Positions 50,126 through 62,300 of a DNA stretch of 64,000 nucleotides are shown in pieces. The translations under genes were made by a program, and so were the position numbers. The notes under the pieces are model-generated. The model was not told the DNA's origin, ran no database searches, and saw only the letters and a list, made by a program, of their open reading frames with translations. Each line of letters opens with the position of its first letter. Position 1 is the stretch's first letter. The stretch spans positions 23,286,560 through 23,350,559 of the forward strand of contig NC_135177.1 in the NCBI RefSeq assembly GCF_041146795.1, written 5' to 3'. The stretch is from Maylandia zebra. Taxonomy: Eukaryota; Chordata; Actinopteri; Cichliformes; Cichlidae.

Positions 50126-51689
50126 GATTCTTTTCTTGCGTTAATGCTCGTCTTTTCAACTCTTCTGTCTGGGTGAATTCAGGACTTCACCTGCACCATA
50201 CTTTAAAGTGCTTCCCAACTTTTTCTTTTGTCATTAAATCATAAGAAAAAAAAAAACTCCATTCCCAGTCATCTCAGCATGGGACATGTTAAAGATGAGC
50301 AGCATTCAGTTTCCTTGTAAATACATTAACACCGTAAACCGAGTTATCAGCATCGCACTTGGGTTTCAAATGATACTTTATTAATCCCCGAGGTAAACAT
50401 TGTTCCTCTGCATTTCAAAGCACTTCATAATACCTACAAACACCCTCGAGTGCCTGTTTTCTCAAACCTATTTAAGACTTAGCAATATATCACATTGACG
50501 TGTGTGCTCACTGGGTGCACAATGAAATCATATCTAAGCCAAGGTGTGAATAATGAGCTCTGTAGTTTAGATAAACGAGCTACTTTTCAGTTGTTTTCAG
50601 AGCTCTTACCTGCACGAACGTCTTAATAGTGCAATATAAAAACAGTCTCCGACGATGAAAATGTCAAGTGTGTTATTATCATAAACAATATCTGCTCTGA
50701 CATATTTACAGTATAATATTGGACTATATATTATATAACTGCGACAGATTATTGTTTCTCACGTAAAATCTGCATGTAACTAGTAACCTGATCAAATCTA
50801 GTGGAGTAGAAATAAAACACTGCTATGGAAGCTTGCTTCTGTCACTGAAGTGTATTTATTTATTGATTTGTAACAATCTGTGAGTCAAACTTTTAGGATA
50901 ATAACCAGATCTGACACCAGTGGCTTGCTCAGCATCAGTATGTTAATAAATATGGGTTATCATAACAGTAATCATAAGGCAAACTGGTGTTTTATAAGGA
51001 GTCAAACTAAAAGCGCCTCCTATATTTGGAAAAAAAAGGCCCTTTTAGTGTTCAGTAGGTTAGTGAGCACACAGACTGGTTGTATAATAAAATCCCATAT
51101 CATCTGCCTGTGAGATGTTATATAAGTTGCAGTATGGCTATGCAGTGCTACTGGGAGCGGACAACTGCACTTTTAAATAAAATGAAAAAGGTGGAATTGT
51201 TTTCGTATAATTTACAGCTCGAGATCGTCTGGGCTGCAAAGTTATATCACTGCTGGACGTGCTGGATTCCTATGGTGAAACAAGGGCTCCGCAGCTCATA
51301 TTTAAAACCTCCTGTGAATACATTTATTGCACTGAGATGTATGAAGGGGCAGATAACAGCCACCGTGCTGACACAGAAATAATTCTTGCAGGGGCTACAC
51401 AAGAGGGCACAAAAATGATTATGTTTGATTTAAGCACTATCTGCCTCTGATGCGTCAGAGTCGTAGTTTGCACATTTCACCACCAGGAGGTTCAGTGGCT
51501 CCAGGATGAGCTGTGCAAGAAGGCTTTGCTCAGACTGTAACTCACCCTTAAAGCTATTTCTGTTGCTTTACACGGGACTGACAAAAACAAAACACAGAAC
51601 ATAATATCATCTGACTGTTTGTAGATATCAGTAAATGCACTGCCCAAACTGTCCAACGCCTCTCAAAACTCATATTAACACACCATAAA
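50126..51689. other. Intergenic, nothing recognised
   Basis: AT-rich unique-looking sequence; frames such as 51080-51382 lack splice context or motif. Confidence 0.5.
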
Positions 51690-52475
51690 CAAGTACCTGT
51701 GAAAAGGTTTGAACACTGTGACTCACTCATTTTTCTTCCTTTATTTTTACTGTTTCCAAAAACAGTTACATGTGCATATTAGGTATGCAGGAATGAAAAG
51801 AAACAAAAATATGTTTCATATTTTGTTTACATCTTCAAAGTTTCAAAGTCACTACTGTTTGTCTTTATCAGTTTTTTCACATTTGGCTATGTCTGCTTCA
51901 GATCATCACCTGGAGGCTTTGCAGGTGTTGAAAGCATTCCCACTGGTGGCTTTTCAGGTGCCATTCAATTAATTCCAAAGCATCTCAGCTAGTTTTAGGT
52001 CACATGACTGTAGAGGTCATCTCATGGGCCACCCAATCACTGTTCATGGTCAAACAGACCTTGTAGAGCCTGCACGTGTGATCTGAATCACTCTATTTAA
52101 AAGATATTTAAATTATAGTTCCACTCCTTCAAAATTTAGTGAGAAAACTACTCATACAGATATTTTCTGTTTCCATTGTTCTTTATGTCCAGTCCTCTTG
52201 TTGCTTGTCCCAAGCAATTCTCTTAATTGCTCTCCTTCAGCAGTAGTTTCTGTGGAGCAATTTATCTCTAATTCACGCAAAGAGTTGATGCTGATGTGGT
52301 TTTCCTACTTCAGCACTGGGAACCATTGATGTGGGATCTAATCTGAGGTGGTGTTAATTGGTGACTTCTCAGGTTGGTAACTCTAATGAGCTTTGCTGCT
52401 CCAACAGACTCAACAGCTCTTGCTCTTCTTCCTCTTTGATGGGGAGATTCACATAAAAGACAGTTTCTTCACAGC
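51690..52475 (-). mobile_element. Tc1-like transposon remnant
   Basis: On the minus strand: AGCTGTTGAGTCTGTTGGAG plus CAGCAAAGCTCATTAGAG, then CACCTCAGATTAGATCCCAC, AACCACATCAGCATCAACTC and TTGCTTGGGACAAGCAACAA. Next come GAATGGCACCTGAAAAGCCA and the tail ACAGTAAAAATAAAGGAAGA. These are phrases in the right order of a common fish Tc1 family, with large internal deletions and no intact frame. It is a different family from those at 6115, 8689 and 18700. Confidence 0.8.
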
Positions 52476-53274
52476 GGTTGATGGTTTTTGCAACTGCGAT
52501 CGAAACTTGCAGAGTTAAAAAATAGATTCTCTTTACTAAGCTGAGTCATAATACGGACTTCTACAGTACTCACATGACGACATTTGCTGTATATGAGCTC
52601 TATCTCAGCACAGCACACCTGATGATCTCGAATACACAAAGATGGCAAGAAAAAGATAACCTGAAAACACATCCAATAATGTCTGAAGCTAACTACAGTG
52701 CATTTTGTAGCACTATGTACTGTAGTGTATTCTGTGACATATGTCAACCTGAGTCATTTCAGTTTTAATCTGCACTGCAACAGCAAACATTGTAAAAACA
52801 GTAAAAAATATATATTGTTTCCTATAAATGATGAGAAGTTAACGAGGAGCTAGATAAATTTACATTAATATCTAAACTGCAAACACTGATCATAAGAGAT
52901 TCTTTGCTCAGTTTTAACCACACTGGTTAAAACTGTTAAAACCCAGAGAGGCGTGAAATTACTCACCCCTCTTGTGACTTGGATAACTGAATCAATTGAA
53001 AAGAATAATAAAATGATTATTTAGTCTGAGGATGTGCTTCCTAAGTCACTGTTTTGCACAGATTTGGTAACTACTAAACATTATTAAATAGCTTAGTTAC
53101 CCCCGACCTATTGTTGGCAATCAAACACTGAACTGTGTTGTGCAGATTTGTTGTTGAGATAGAGGGAAAAAATGCCTTTAAGACGTATTTACTCAGTATA
53201 CAGTCAGTTATTTGACTCTGCCAAGCTTACAGCTGCAGATCTATTAAACTGCAAGCTGACTGTATTGAATTACA
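52476..53274. other. Intergenic, nothing recognised
   Basis: Contains a short inverted repeat (TTTTAACCACACTGGTTAAAA, 52913-52933), otherwise plain AT-rich sequence. Confidence 0.45.
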
Positions 53275-53790
53275 TTACATTTTAATTATATAGTGCCAAA
53301 TCACAACAACAATTAACTCAAAATGCTTTATATTTTTAAGGTAAAGATGGTACAATAATACAATAAAATACAGAGACAACCCCAACAATCACATAATTCC
53401 TTATGAGCAAGTGCTTTGGCGACAATGGGATGGAAAAACTCACTTTTAACAGGAAGAAACCTCCAGCAGAGGAGTGTGTAAACACATAGTGAGTGAAGAA
53501 AGTGACTGAAGGAGAAACACTCATGGTGCATCATGGAAATCCCCCAGCAGCCTAGACCTATTTCAGCGTAACTAATGGAGGATTCAGGATCTAGCCCTAA
53601 ATATATGCTTCATTAAAGAGGAAAGCTTTAAGCCTGATCTTAATAGTAGCAATAGTGTGGGGCCTGAAAGCTGAAGCTGAGTTCTACTTTTAAACACCCT
53701 AAGAATCACAAATAAGCCTGGAATCTGAGAGCAAAGTATTTAAAGAACCACCTCTTGCAGGTATTAATCATCAGCAGCAGTACAGCTTTT
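53275..53790. repeat. Fish interspersed repeat (copy 2)
   Basis: TTTTAATTATATAGTGCCAA, ATCACAACAACAATTAACTC, GGCGACAATGGGATGGAAAA and AACAGGAAGAAACCTCCAGC match the repeat type of 2655-3270 in the same orientation. Non-coding. Confidence 0.7.
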
Positions 53791-54237
53791 ATACACCTTA
53801 ATACACATCCAGACAAATTAGGTAAAACACTGGACTGCTCCTGTTAGGGGTCACCACTTCAGTTCACCTCCCTCCATCTTACCCTAACCCTAGCATCCCC
53901 TTCTGTCACCCTCTACATTTGTATAGAAATATAGAAAATTAAAAGCATTTCTAAATCCTGACAAATGATTTTAAATACAGCTTAGTCCAAAAAACTAAAT
54001 GTGTGAATGTTTAGCGTTTCTGTAGAGTCACTCTAATCTGTAATCCACATGTTTTTGAGACTGCACTTAAGTTTTCTATATATTTGTGTGTTTTTTTTAA
54101 TGGTTCATTAATGTGAATGTGCACTCGTTTTAAAAAATTTTTTCAAAAAAGATACATGCCAAGATTTATACCGTTAACAAAAAGTAAGCAGAAAAATAAA
54201 ATGATGTGGGAACAAACGTTTTAGTTTCATCCATCCA

Positions 54238-54460
54238 CCTGTGGCTGTAGATCTTGAGATGGAGTACATCATCTACCAATCAGAGGGCTGTTGGTTTGAC
54301 AGCTCTCCCACTCTGCAGGTTAGTTGATGTTAAAAGTGCTTTGGTGTAGAAAAAGCCTGTGTGTGAATGAGGCTTGCAGTAAGATAATGCTTTGAGTGCT
54401 CAAATAGAGCAGAAAAGCATTACATAAGTACCGGCTCATTTACCATCTTCTTAACCGCTC
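54238..54460 (+). repeat. tRNA-derived SINE-like remnant
   Basis: The order GAGTACATCATCTACCAATCAG, GGGCTGTTGGTTTGACAGCT (resembling a pol III B box), GTGTGTGAATGAGGC and GCTTTGAGTGCTCAAATAGA follows a widespread fish SINE that ends in AAAGCGCTTTGAGTGG..AAAAGCGCTATATAAAT. The copy is strongly diverged. Confidence 0.55.
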
Positions 54461-54635
54461 ATCCAATTTTAAGGTTGCAGGACAGCTGGAGAAAAATCCA
54501 CAAAATCATAGCAGCTTAAATCACCAGTGGGAAAATATTTTTTTTAATTTCACTTAATTTTATATATTTTCAATGCCCTGTGTAGCATAACATAATAACT
54601 ATTTCTAGGCCTCCAAGGCATGCATATTGGAGCTT

Positions 54636-54653
54636 GGGGGGGGGGGGGGGGGG
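54636..54653 (+). repeat. Run of 18 G
   Basis: Uninterrupted G homopolymer in AT-rich intergenic DNA, about 300 bp before the zinc-finger gene promoter. Length is likely to vary between individuals or be misread by sequencing. Confidence 0.9.
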
Positions 54654-54889
54654 TAAAGTGCTTCACGGATACTGATAACTTGTAATACAATGACACAGGG
54701 TCTGTACCCTGATGTAGCAGGCAATGTGAAAATGCTCATCTTTTAGCCCAGCATGCAACCAAAGGTGCTGAATCCGCTGTGAGCCCTAAACCGCCGTCTG
54801 TGAGCCCCGCTGCTGCTACCCGGAAATATTACAAGGGCCGGAAAGGACCAATGTTAAGGGAGCACACGTCACTCACTTTTACCCAAAAA

Positions 54890-55186
54890 TATTATCACCG
54901 AGCATCCTAATTTTTCTCGGCCGCCGAAACATCAAGCAAAAGCTCACTGACAGCGCAACATGTCGTAATCAAATGGCGAGGAGGCGGCTGCGGTACCCGT
55001 CGGCGTCGATTTCTTGGGGGGAACTGTGCAAGCGTTCACCCAGCTCAGCATCAGTGAAAATGGCTCTGGCTAACGACTGGAAAACAGCACGCAGAAATGG
55101 AAGCGGACGATAGCTAGCTAGGCGGTTAGAAGAAGGCGTGACAGGCCTCATCCGTCTGCAACTGTGCCCTGCAACTGGATGCGTAG
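54890..55186 (+). promoter_or_regulatory. znf865: Probable znf865 promoter and first non-coding exon
   Basis: A locally GC- and CpG-rich segment after long AT-rich DNA. An exon-like end GCGTAG/GTAAAC lies at 55186/55187. The next leader exon starts at 55617. Transcript start not visible. Confidence 0.45.
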
Positions 55187-55616
55187 GTAAACATTTGCCG
55201 ATTATAGGTTACGCAGATGTATATGCTAACGCTAGCATCACAGTGTTAACGGCAGTCGGCGTGCCTGTATTTTTGTGGTTTAAAATGACGGCTAACATTA
55301 GCGGTCGGTCGGTTATGTGGTTTTGTAGACTGCGTGTGTGTGGCAGCAAACAGCTAAACACGCCGAGCCAGTGTAAAATACGATGCTAAGGAGAACCGTG
55401 AAGTTTTGCATGCAAGCGCTTCCAATGTTTTCTCTGTGTGTGTGTGTGTGTGTTTTTTTTCTTCTTCCCCGCACTTTCCTCCAAATGTTAGCCAATACTA
55501 TTTCAGGATGCCACCTCAAGTGCATCCGTTATAACTGGCGCCTGTAACGGACTGCTAATGTTTACACTGTACAGCGTCACTGTGTTAATTTGAGCATTTT
55601 CTGCCCTTCTTTACAG

Positions 55617-55731
55617 GATTGCCGAGGTGCATTATAAAATGAGAGGCAGTCAAATGTGCGATAGATTATCTTCCTCATCTGCCCGGGGAGCTCACTCCCC
55701 TCTAGCTTCATCGCATCAATTAGAGGAAACG
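55617..55731 (+). other. znf865: Leader exon with an upstream open reading frame
   Basis: The acceptor CTTTACAG ends at 55616 and the donor AAACG/GTAAGA is at 55731/55732. An ATG at 55639 opens a 31-codon frame (MRGSQMCDRLSSSS..). If joined to the next leader exon at 58891 it stops immediately (CTG TAG). So it would be a 32-codon upstream frame in the zinc-finger mRNA. Confidence 0.5.
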
Positions 55732-56584
55732 GTAAGATTTTTTTAAGAGGTGAGCAAAGTGAGTGAATCTGCCGTAGACAGTTCATGTTAAGCCATCCAA
55801 GTATTCGAATAAATTGGAACAACTTCATACTATTTTTTTATTGCAACGTCCATTTATGCCTACTTGTTTTAATAAGCCATGCAGATTGTGCCCATGCTTG
55901 TTGGTAGTGGAGGTTAGATTGGTTTAAGTTTATTGCTGCCCGAGGCACAAGAAAATCACAGAAAGCGTAAAGAAGTAAAAATAAAAGTGCTAATAAGAAA
56001 TATATGTATGTATCTGCAGATCAGCCACCCTGTTGATCTGTATTAAGGTACTATACACCTACTGTTGCTGTGTAATTACATCCATCATACCTGCTCAGGT
56101 AATTGATCATTACTATTAATCTTTTTAAAAACATTCCTTATGTATATTATAACCTGCTCATGGACCTTTAAGATTAAAACTAACATTTGAATTGTGTGAT
56201 AATTGACACAATAACATTAAAATATCTAAGTCAGCATTGTTGGTTTTGTACATTTTGGGGCTAAAACGTGCATGACTTATTGCCAAATTTGAATGAAAAT
56301 TTTATTTTTTTGCAAGGCAGTTTTATTTGCATTTAAATGATGGAATAGTTTAATGTTGGAAAGTGAAGTCTTGATAATTGGCTAACAGGCTCCCATGTGT
56401 CTAATGATTCAAGTTATACAGAAACTTATCTTTAAAAGGATTCTTAAGAGTGAATAACCTCATTAAATTAATTTGTATCTAATTTGCATCTTTGAAGTTT
56501 CTCTTATCACAAGGATTGAGTTCTACTGAAAACCCTGAAACCTTCTGAAATGCAGCCATGAGAACAAGAGCGATTTAATGAGTC

Positions 56585-57790
56585 GTACTAGTCCTGTGAA
56601 AAACTAAGTACACCCTTACTGTATCCATAGGAATTAAGAGGGTAAGAAGCTGTAAAAGCAGACATTTTGGCAGTTTTCTGGTCTGTCATTCAGGTGTGTG
56701 TTTACACATTGCCTGGTGGAAAACAAACACAGAGTATCAGCACAGACACCTCATACCAGCTGTCACGCACAGTGGTGAAGGGTTGAAGATTTGGGTTTGT
56801 TTTTCATGTACAAAACTTGGAGACCTTGCAGCCATTCAGTTGATGAACTCCTCCTCTGTATACCAAAGTATTCTAGAGTCACACGTGAGGCCACCTGTCC
56901 TTGGCTGAAATTGGGTCTTGCAGCACGATGATGATCCCAAGCACACCAGCTTAAAAAGGAAGGAATCAAGGCGTTGCAATTAGGGCTGCCACAAACGATT
57001 ATTTTGATAGTCGACTAGTCACCGATTATTTTTGCGATTAGTCGACTATTAAACATTTATTTTGTGACCCAGAAAGAATAATAAGAGTAATATTAAAACT
57101 AACTAGCTGCCGCCATTGATGGAAACTGAGCAAGGCCACGCTATGAATTCTGGGATAGGTTGGGCTACGAAGTATACACCGACCCATCCTTCAAATCTGG
57201 GGAAATGAAGGGCGCATTTGTCAGCCGCATTTGTTGGAGTCTTCGAATTTGTACAGTCTTCGTCGTGTCGCTGTAACGTAATTGGCCTACAAATGCGGGC
57301 ACAGGAGGATGCAGTTCCTAAATTTGGACACAGCTACGTTACCGGACACTGCGTCTTCTTCTTCGGGGTTTAATGGCAGCTGGCATCCTAGTACATGCAG
57401 TGCTGCCATCTTCTGTTTCAGTCTGTTATTACACTCTTAAATCCTACTACTCATTCCTGCGTCTTTTGGAATCTTACAAAGCTTCAAACGACGCGTCAGT
57501 GATTTTGATAGCCGACATAATCGTGACTAGTCGACTAATCGTGGCAGCCCTAGTTGCAATTGCCCAAAGTCCAGAGCTCAACATGATTGAAATGCTGTGG
57601 CACAACTTCAAGAGAGCTGTGCTTAAATGAATGCCCACAAACCTTAAATAAACCGAAGCCATATTGTAATAAAGATTGTGCTGAAATTTCTCCACAATAA
57701 TGTGAGAGACTGATGAGCGCATACTGATGATTACTTAAAGTTATTACTGTTAAAGGTGGCACCACAAGCTACTGAATCATGTTGTGTACT
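56585..57790 (+). mobile_element. Tc1-like transposon remnant, split by a hAT MITE
   Basis: Left part: GGAGACCTTGCAGCCATTCA, GTATACCAAAGTATTCTAGA, GTGAGGCCACCTGTCC, GATGATCCCAAGCACACCAG. Right part from 57553: AAAGTCCAGAGCTCAACATG, ATTGAAATGCTGTGGCACAA, ATGCCCACAAACCTTAAAT, TGTGAGAGACTGATGAGCGC. The phrases are in transposase order, with many breaks. Same family as the ttyh1 intron copy at 6115-6565. Confidence 0.8.
56981..57552. mobile_element. hAT-type MITE with perfect 8-bp target duplication
   Basis: The ends TAGGGCTGCCAC and GTGGCAGCCCTA are exact inverses. GTTGCAAT lies on both sides (56973-56980 and 57553-57560). The subterminal TAGTCGACTA-type motifs (ATTTTTGCGATTAGTCGACT and GTGACTAGTCGACTAATC) are also inverted. 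572 bp, no transposase. The 8-bp duplication places it in the hAT superfamily. Confidence 0.9.
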
Positions 57791-58890
57791 CAGTTTTACA
57801 TTTGACTGTACGTTTACAATAAACGCCGTCTCGTGTTTTCTTGCACTATGTAAAAGAGATTGCAATGCGAAAACTGTTACTGAAGTTGTAAATTCTTACA
57901 GAACACATGGTAAAATATAGCAAGAAGTGGCTAGTGTCTAAGTAGTGTAGGTTAAAAGTAATGCAAAATGTCTTTCTTGTTTCACCACTGGTGGAGAGAA
58001 GTCACTTTACTCAAGTAGTCAGTAAAAATAACATATAATCCGTGTCATGTAAGGCTTTAAGAAGTCAAAACAACCAGTTTTTACACACAGACACACCTGC
58101 TCTTAACCAGAACCAAGAAATCTGCTGTGTGATGTGGTTTTTCGTGGAACACTGCCACATGTCTCTCTCTCTCTCTACATCTTCCTGAGTAACTGTTGTT
58201 ATTAGAGAGACGCAAATGCTGCATTCATAATGTAAAACACACGAGATTCTTCACAAACTGCTGCAGCATGTTAGGGTTAAAGGGTTAGATAAAAATCTGC
58301 CTAGTTTCATACCGTGCACCTGTAAGCATAGACACTAAAAATGCTTAAAAAATAACTTTGTCTTCTGTAGCAATTATGAGTCTAATAATAAAGGAATTGG
58401 CCTTTATGCAGCAATTCTAGTTGTGCTGCAGTCCACAAGAACTACATACCGGTAAGTCATTACAAATTGTAAAATGTTTAATGTATTTAATAGTTTGCTC
58501 AGTAGCTGTGAAATGCTAAGCTTGATTTGTTAATTGATTCTTTTCCTAATACCAGTAGAAACCTTCACTTTTCCAGCCTAACAGCAGTAGTTGTATATTG
58601 GTCACAGCTCAACTAAATGTTTCCATTTATAAGAAGTATTCACTTTAGGTATAAATGCCATATTTATTAAAAGTAAAGGCTACTTAAAAGTCAGGTTGGT
58701 GGGTTGTGTCATCCTCACTATAGTCTGTGTATTGCTGCAGTTTAATTTGAGGCTGAGATTTAAGCATGTACAAATTCACCTCAATAAATTAAAGGACTGT
58801 TATAGAAGGGGCATAAGTGAATTTTAAATATATTTATAGACTGTGTAGTAATGCTATGACTTTCACTCCTGTTTGATTTTGTGTTTTCAG
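57791..58890 (+). other. znf865: znf865 leader intron
   Basis: AT-rich intron sequence up to the acceptor TGTGTTTTCAG (58890). Nothing further recognised. Confidence 0.5.
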
Positions 58891-59338
58891 CTGTAGGAAC
58901 TTCTTGGCTGAACACCGATGAGGAATCTTGCTTAGGTGAAGGAGCGCAGTAAAGGAAACAAGAAGTCGTCATTTGAACTGCTTCTCAATAAAAACTATTC
59001 TAAGCAAGTTTTAAAATTAGGTGGATCTTATCTACCTGCCAAAAGACACGTTTTACCGTCTGATCATCAGATTGTCGTCTCGGCTACCCCTCTCAGTTTG
59101 GAAGTAGTGCATGGGCAGTGGATGATCAACAGAGAGTAGCAGCACCAGACCTAAACAATCTGGAGAGACGAACTTTTAGTTTTAAGCTATCATTTAAGTA
59201 TTTCTTGAAAAAGAAGTCGTAGGTTAGTTTCACCCTTAGGGTTAAGTTTGTCTTTCACCAGTCAGTGGTGGGATCATTTTCGCCGCCCCTAGTGCTGGAG
59301 GTTTGGCACCTGCATCCCCATGTGCCAGTGAGTGGGAA
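58891..59338 (+). other. znf865: 5' UTR part of the zinc-finger coding exon
   Basis: Follows the acceptor at 58890 and continues without a donor into the coding sequence. An in-frame TAA (59243-59245) with no ATG between it and 59339 fixes the start. A 67-codon frame at 58936-59139 is an upstream frame without known relatives. Confidence 0.55.
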
Positions 59339-62300
59339 ATGTTCCAATTTGGAAAATACAATCTGGACATTATAGAGATGTTAAGTGGGCACCAGGCCCA
59401 CCAATTCAAAGGCCTTGGTTTAGATCGGCAACTACAGCATCAGCAGCAAGTGCAGCTTCACCAGCATCAACTCCAGCAGCAGCAGCAGCAGCAGGCTGAG
59501 TCCCCTGGAGCTCTTCTGTCTGGACTTGGCTTGGGCCCCCTGCAGGGGTCTAGAGGTAACGCCTTTTCTGATTCTGCCTCCATTTTTGCCAAGATGAGTG
59601 CCCCTCCTCCCCCACCTTTACAACAACAGCCTTCCTCATCTCAGAGCTCTCGTTCAAAGTCAAGCAAGATGAGCAGCAGCAGCTCAAGCCATTCTTCAGG
59701 CTATCCACAGTTCCTGCGCTCTTTCCACCCGTCTGAGGCAGCACTAGCACAGGAGCAGTTACACCCAGGTGTAGGCCGCTTTGAGCACTTTGCTGGGGGA
59801 AGTAGCAGTAGTGGGAGCGCTGGGGGATTAGGAGGATTAGTAACATCAGCACCTCCACCCCCCCCTCCTCTGCATCCCGGCCTCTCTGTCCCCCAGGCAT
59901 CACCTGGCCCCTCCTCTTCTTCTCCTTCCCCTTCAACCTCTGTGGCAACCTCTAATAACCCTTCTAGCAGCAGTGCAGTCAGCTCATTGGGACACCAGTT
60001 GGTTGGGGCCCAGTCTGATGCACGGAGCCTTCATCAACAGTTTAGTTGCATGTTAGCCGCTAATCAGTATTTTCTTTCTGGGGTGCCTGCTAATGCTAGT
60101 TTAGAACAGTTTCTTGTTCAACAGGGAACTCATAACCATTTAGGCATTGGCTTAAGTCAGACAGGCGGGGAGCCTAGTACTAGCCTTGCTCCGCCTCCTG
60201 CTTTGCACTCTTCTCACACTCATGGCCACTCTACTCCCCAGCCACAGCAGACTCCACAGCAACCACCCCAGCAGCACCAGCTTCCACCGCACACCCTTTC
60301 TCATCCTCACTCTCATTCTCATCCTCATCACCCTCTCCACCCAGGCTCTCAGCCCTCATCGCTGGGCGGCTTTGACTTCCAGGGCATTCCTGTACTATCG
60401 TCAAATCAGATAGCTTCTCTGATGCAGCAGGAAGCAGGTTTGCCCCTACCTTTGCCGCTTCATTTATCTTTGTCTAAGGATGACGGTAAAGGGGAAAGCA
60501 GCGGAGGTGGAAGTAGTAATAGCAGCAGCAGTAGCAGTAGGAGGAAGAAAGCTATGGCCGGCTATTTGCCACAGAGAAAATCTGACAACAGTAGTAGCAG
60601 TAGCAACCATGGGCACAGTAGCCACAGTGGTAATCCCAGCACTAGTAGTAACGGGGGGCTAAATCATGGTCAGCCGCCAGCTTTAATTGGGAGCGGGGTG
60701 GGTATGTCAAACATGGGTGGAGAACCGTCATCCCTGCTTGCCTCATCATCTTCATCCTCATCAGTAGTTTCTTCTTCCTCCTCCTCTGCTCCGTCTTCCA
60801 CTGCTGCCTCAGTACTGGTTACTAATGATTCTCACCTTTCTAAATCTGATAACCAGAGCTCAATGCAACCCAACACCACAGAGTCTGACACAGAGCCAGT
60901 TTATAGCTGTGGAGAGTGTGGCAAAAGCTTCCCTCAACTTTCAAGCCTTCGCAGGCATATGCGCATGCATGAGCCAACCGCAGCAGGTACTAGCAATACT
61001 GCCACTACTGGCCCAAACCCTGTTCACATAAAAACACAGTCTGATCCAAGCCTTCCCCATTCGACCCAAGAACCTCCCCAACCCTCTTCCAATTCTTGTT
61101 CTAGCCCAAACAAAATATTTCATTGCCCTGATTGTGGCAAAGGCTTTAAGAAAAAAGGGCATCTCCTGCAACATGGTGTTATACACTCGTCAGCCCGCCC
61201 ATATGGCTGCTCCACCTGCTCTCGGGCTTTTAATCGTAGAGAGTCACTGACACGGCATGAGAAGATACATGAGGAAAAGCCATTCCGATGTCCCGCCTGT
61301 GGTCGTGCCTTCCGTGAGAGCACCTCTCTACTCAACCATGCTGCCTCAGGCACCTGCGGCAAGCCAGGTAGGGGACCCAAACAACGGGGCAGCAAGACAG
61401 GAACTGATGGTGAGGACAGAGTCGAGGGAGGGGGTGGAGGAGGTAATGGAGGAGGGGGAACTTATCAAAGCAATAGAGGGGTTATTTATGGGAAAACTGA
61501 GGAAGAGGATGGTGTAATCATTGTGAGGGAAGGAGAACCAAAATCAGGTTTAGGATGTGATGGTCTGTTTCATTCTGGAAGGGGAGGGAATTCAAATGAC
61601 AGGGACAGAGCAGATGGTAAATACCCCACTGACTACTCTCGGAATCGTTACACAGGCTACCATGATGACCACCGTTCTCAAGGTAATCCATCTCCATGCT
61701 ACTCTGGTGCCTCCCCATGTGGAAGTGGGATGGCGGGCCCAGCTCTGAGAAAGGCACCCCTGGCGCCAACACTGCATCCACATTCACAGACCCACAACCA
61801 GCACCACCATCCGCAGCAACAGCCCCACCTGCCCCTCTCTTCTCTACTGGATGACTCAGAAGATGATGTCACTAGCTCTGTGAATAATGCAATCTCTGCT
61901 ATAACAGCAGCTAGTAACAGTGGAAATAGAGGGGATGACAGGGGAGACATCATAGGAGGTCTGCTAGGTGGTCTTGGTTTAGGACCTCTGGGCTCACCTT
62001 CATCCACATCTGGTATGGATAAGAATTTCAGAGGTGGTGGGAGTCAAGAGGCTATGACCAGCAACCCGCAGAATCCTACTGCCAAACCAAAACGTCCCCG
62101 CAAACCAAGAGCTAAGAAAGATCCTGCAGCTGGCGGACAGCCCCCCAAACGTAGGCAGTACACCCCCAGAATGGGCCCCAGTGGGCTCCCACGCACTCAC
62201 CTCTGTAGTGTCTGTGGTAAGGGATTTGCACGCCGCGAGACCCTGCGCAGGCACGATCGCATCCACACAGGAGAGAAGCCCCATCACTGCACTGTTTGTG

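Noticed and set aside
54636-54653. G run as a possible regulatory G-quadruplex
   Set aside because: A plain homopolymer of uncertain true length in intergenic DNA; no support for a role.
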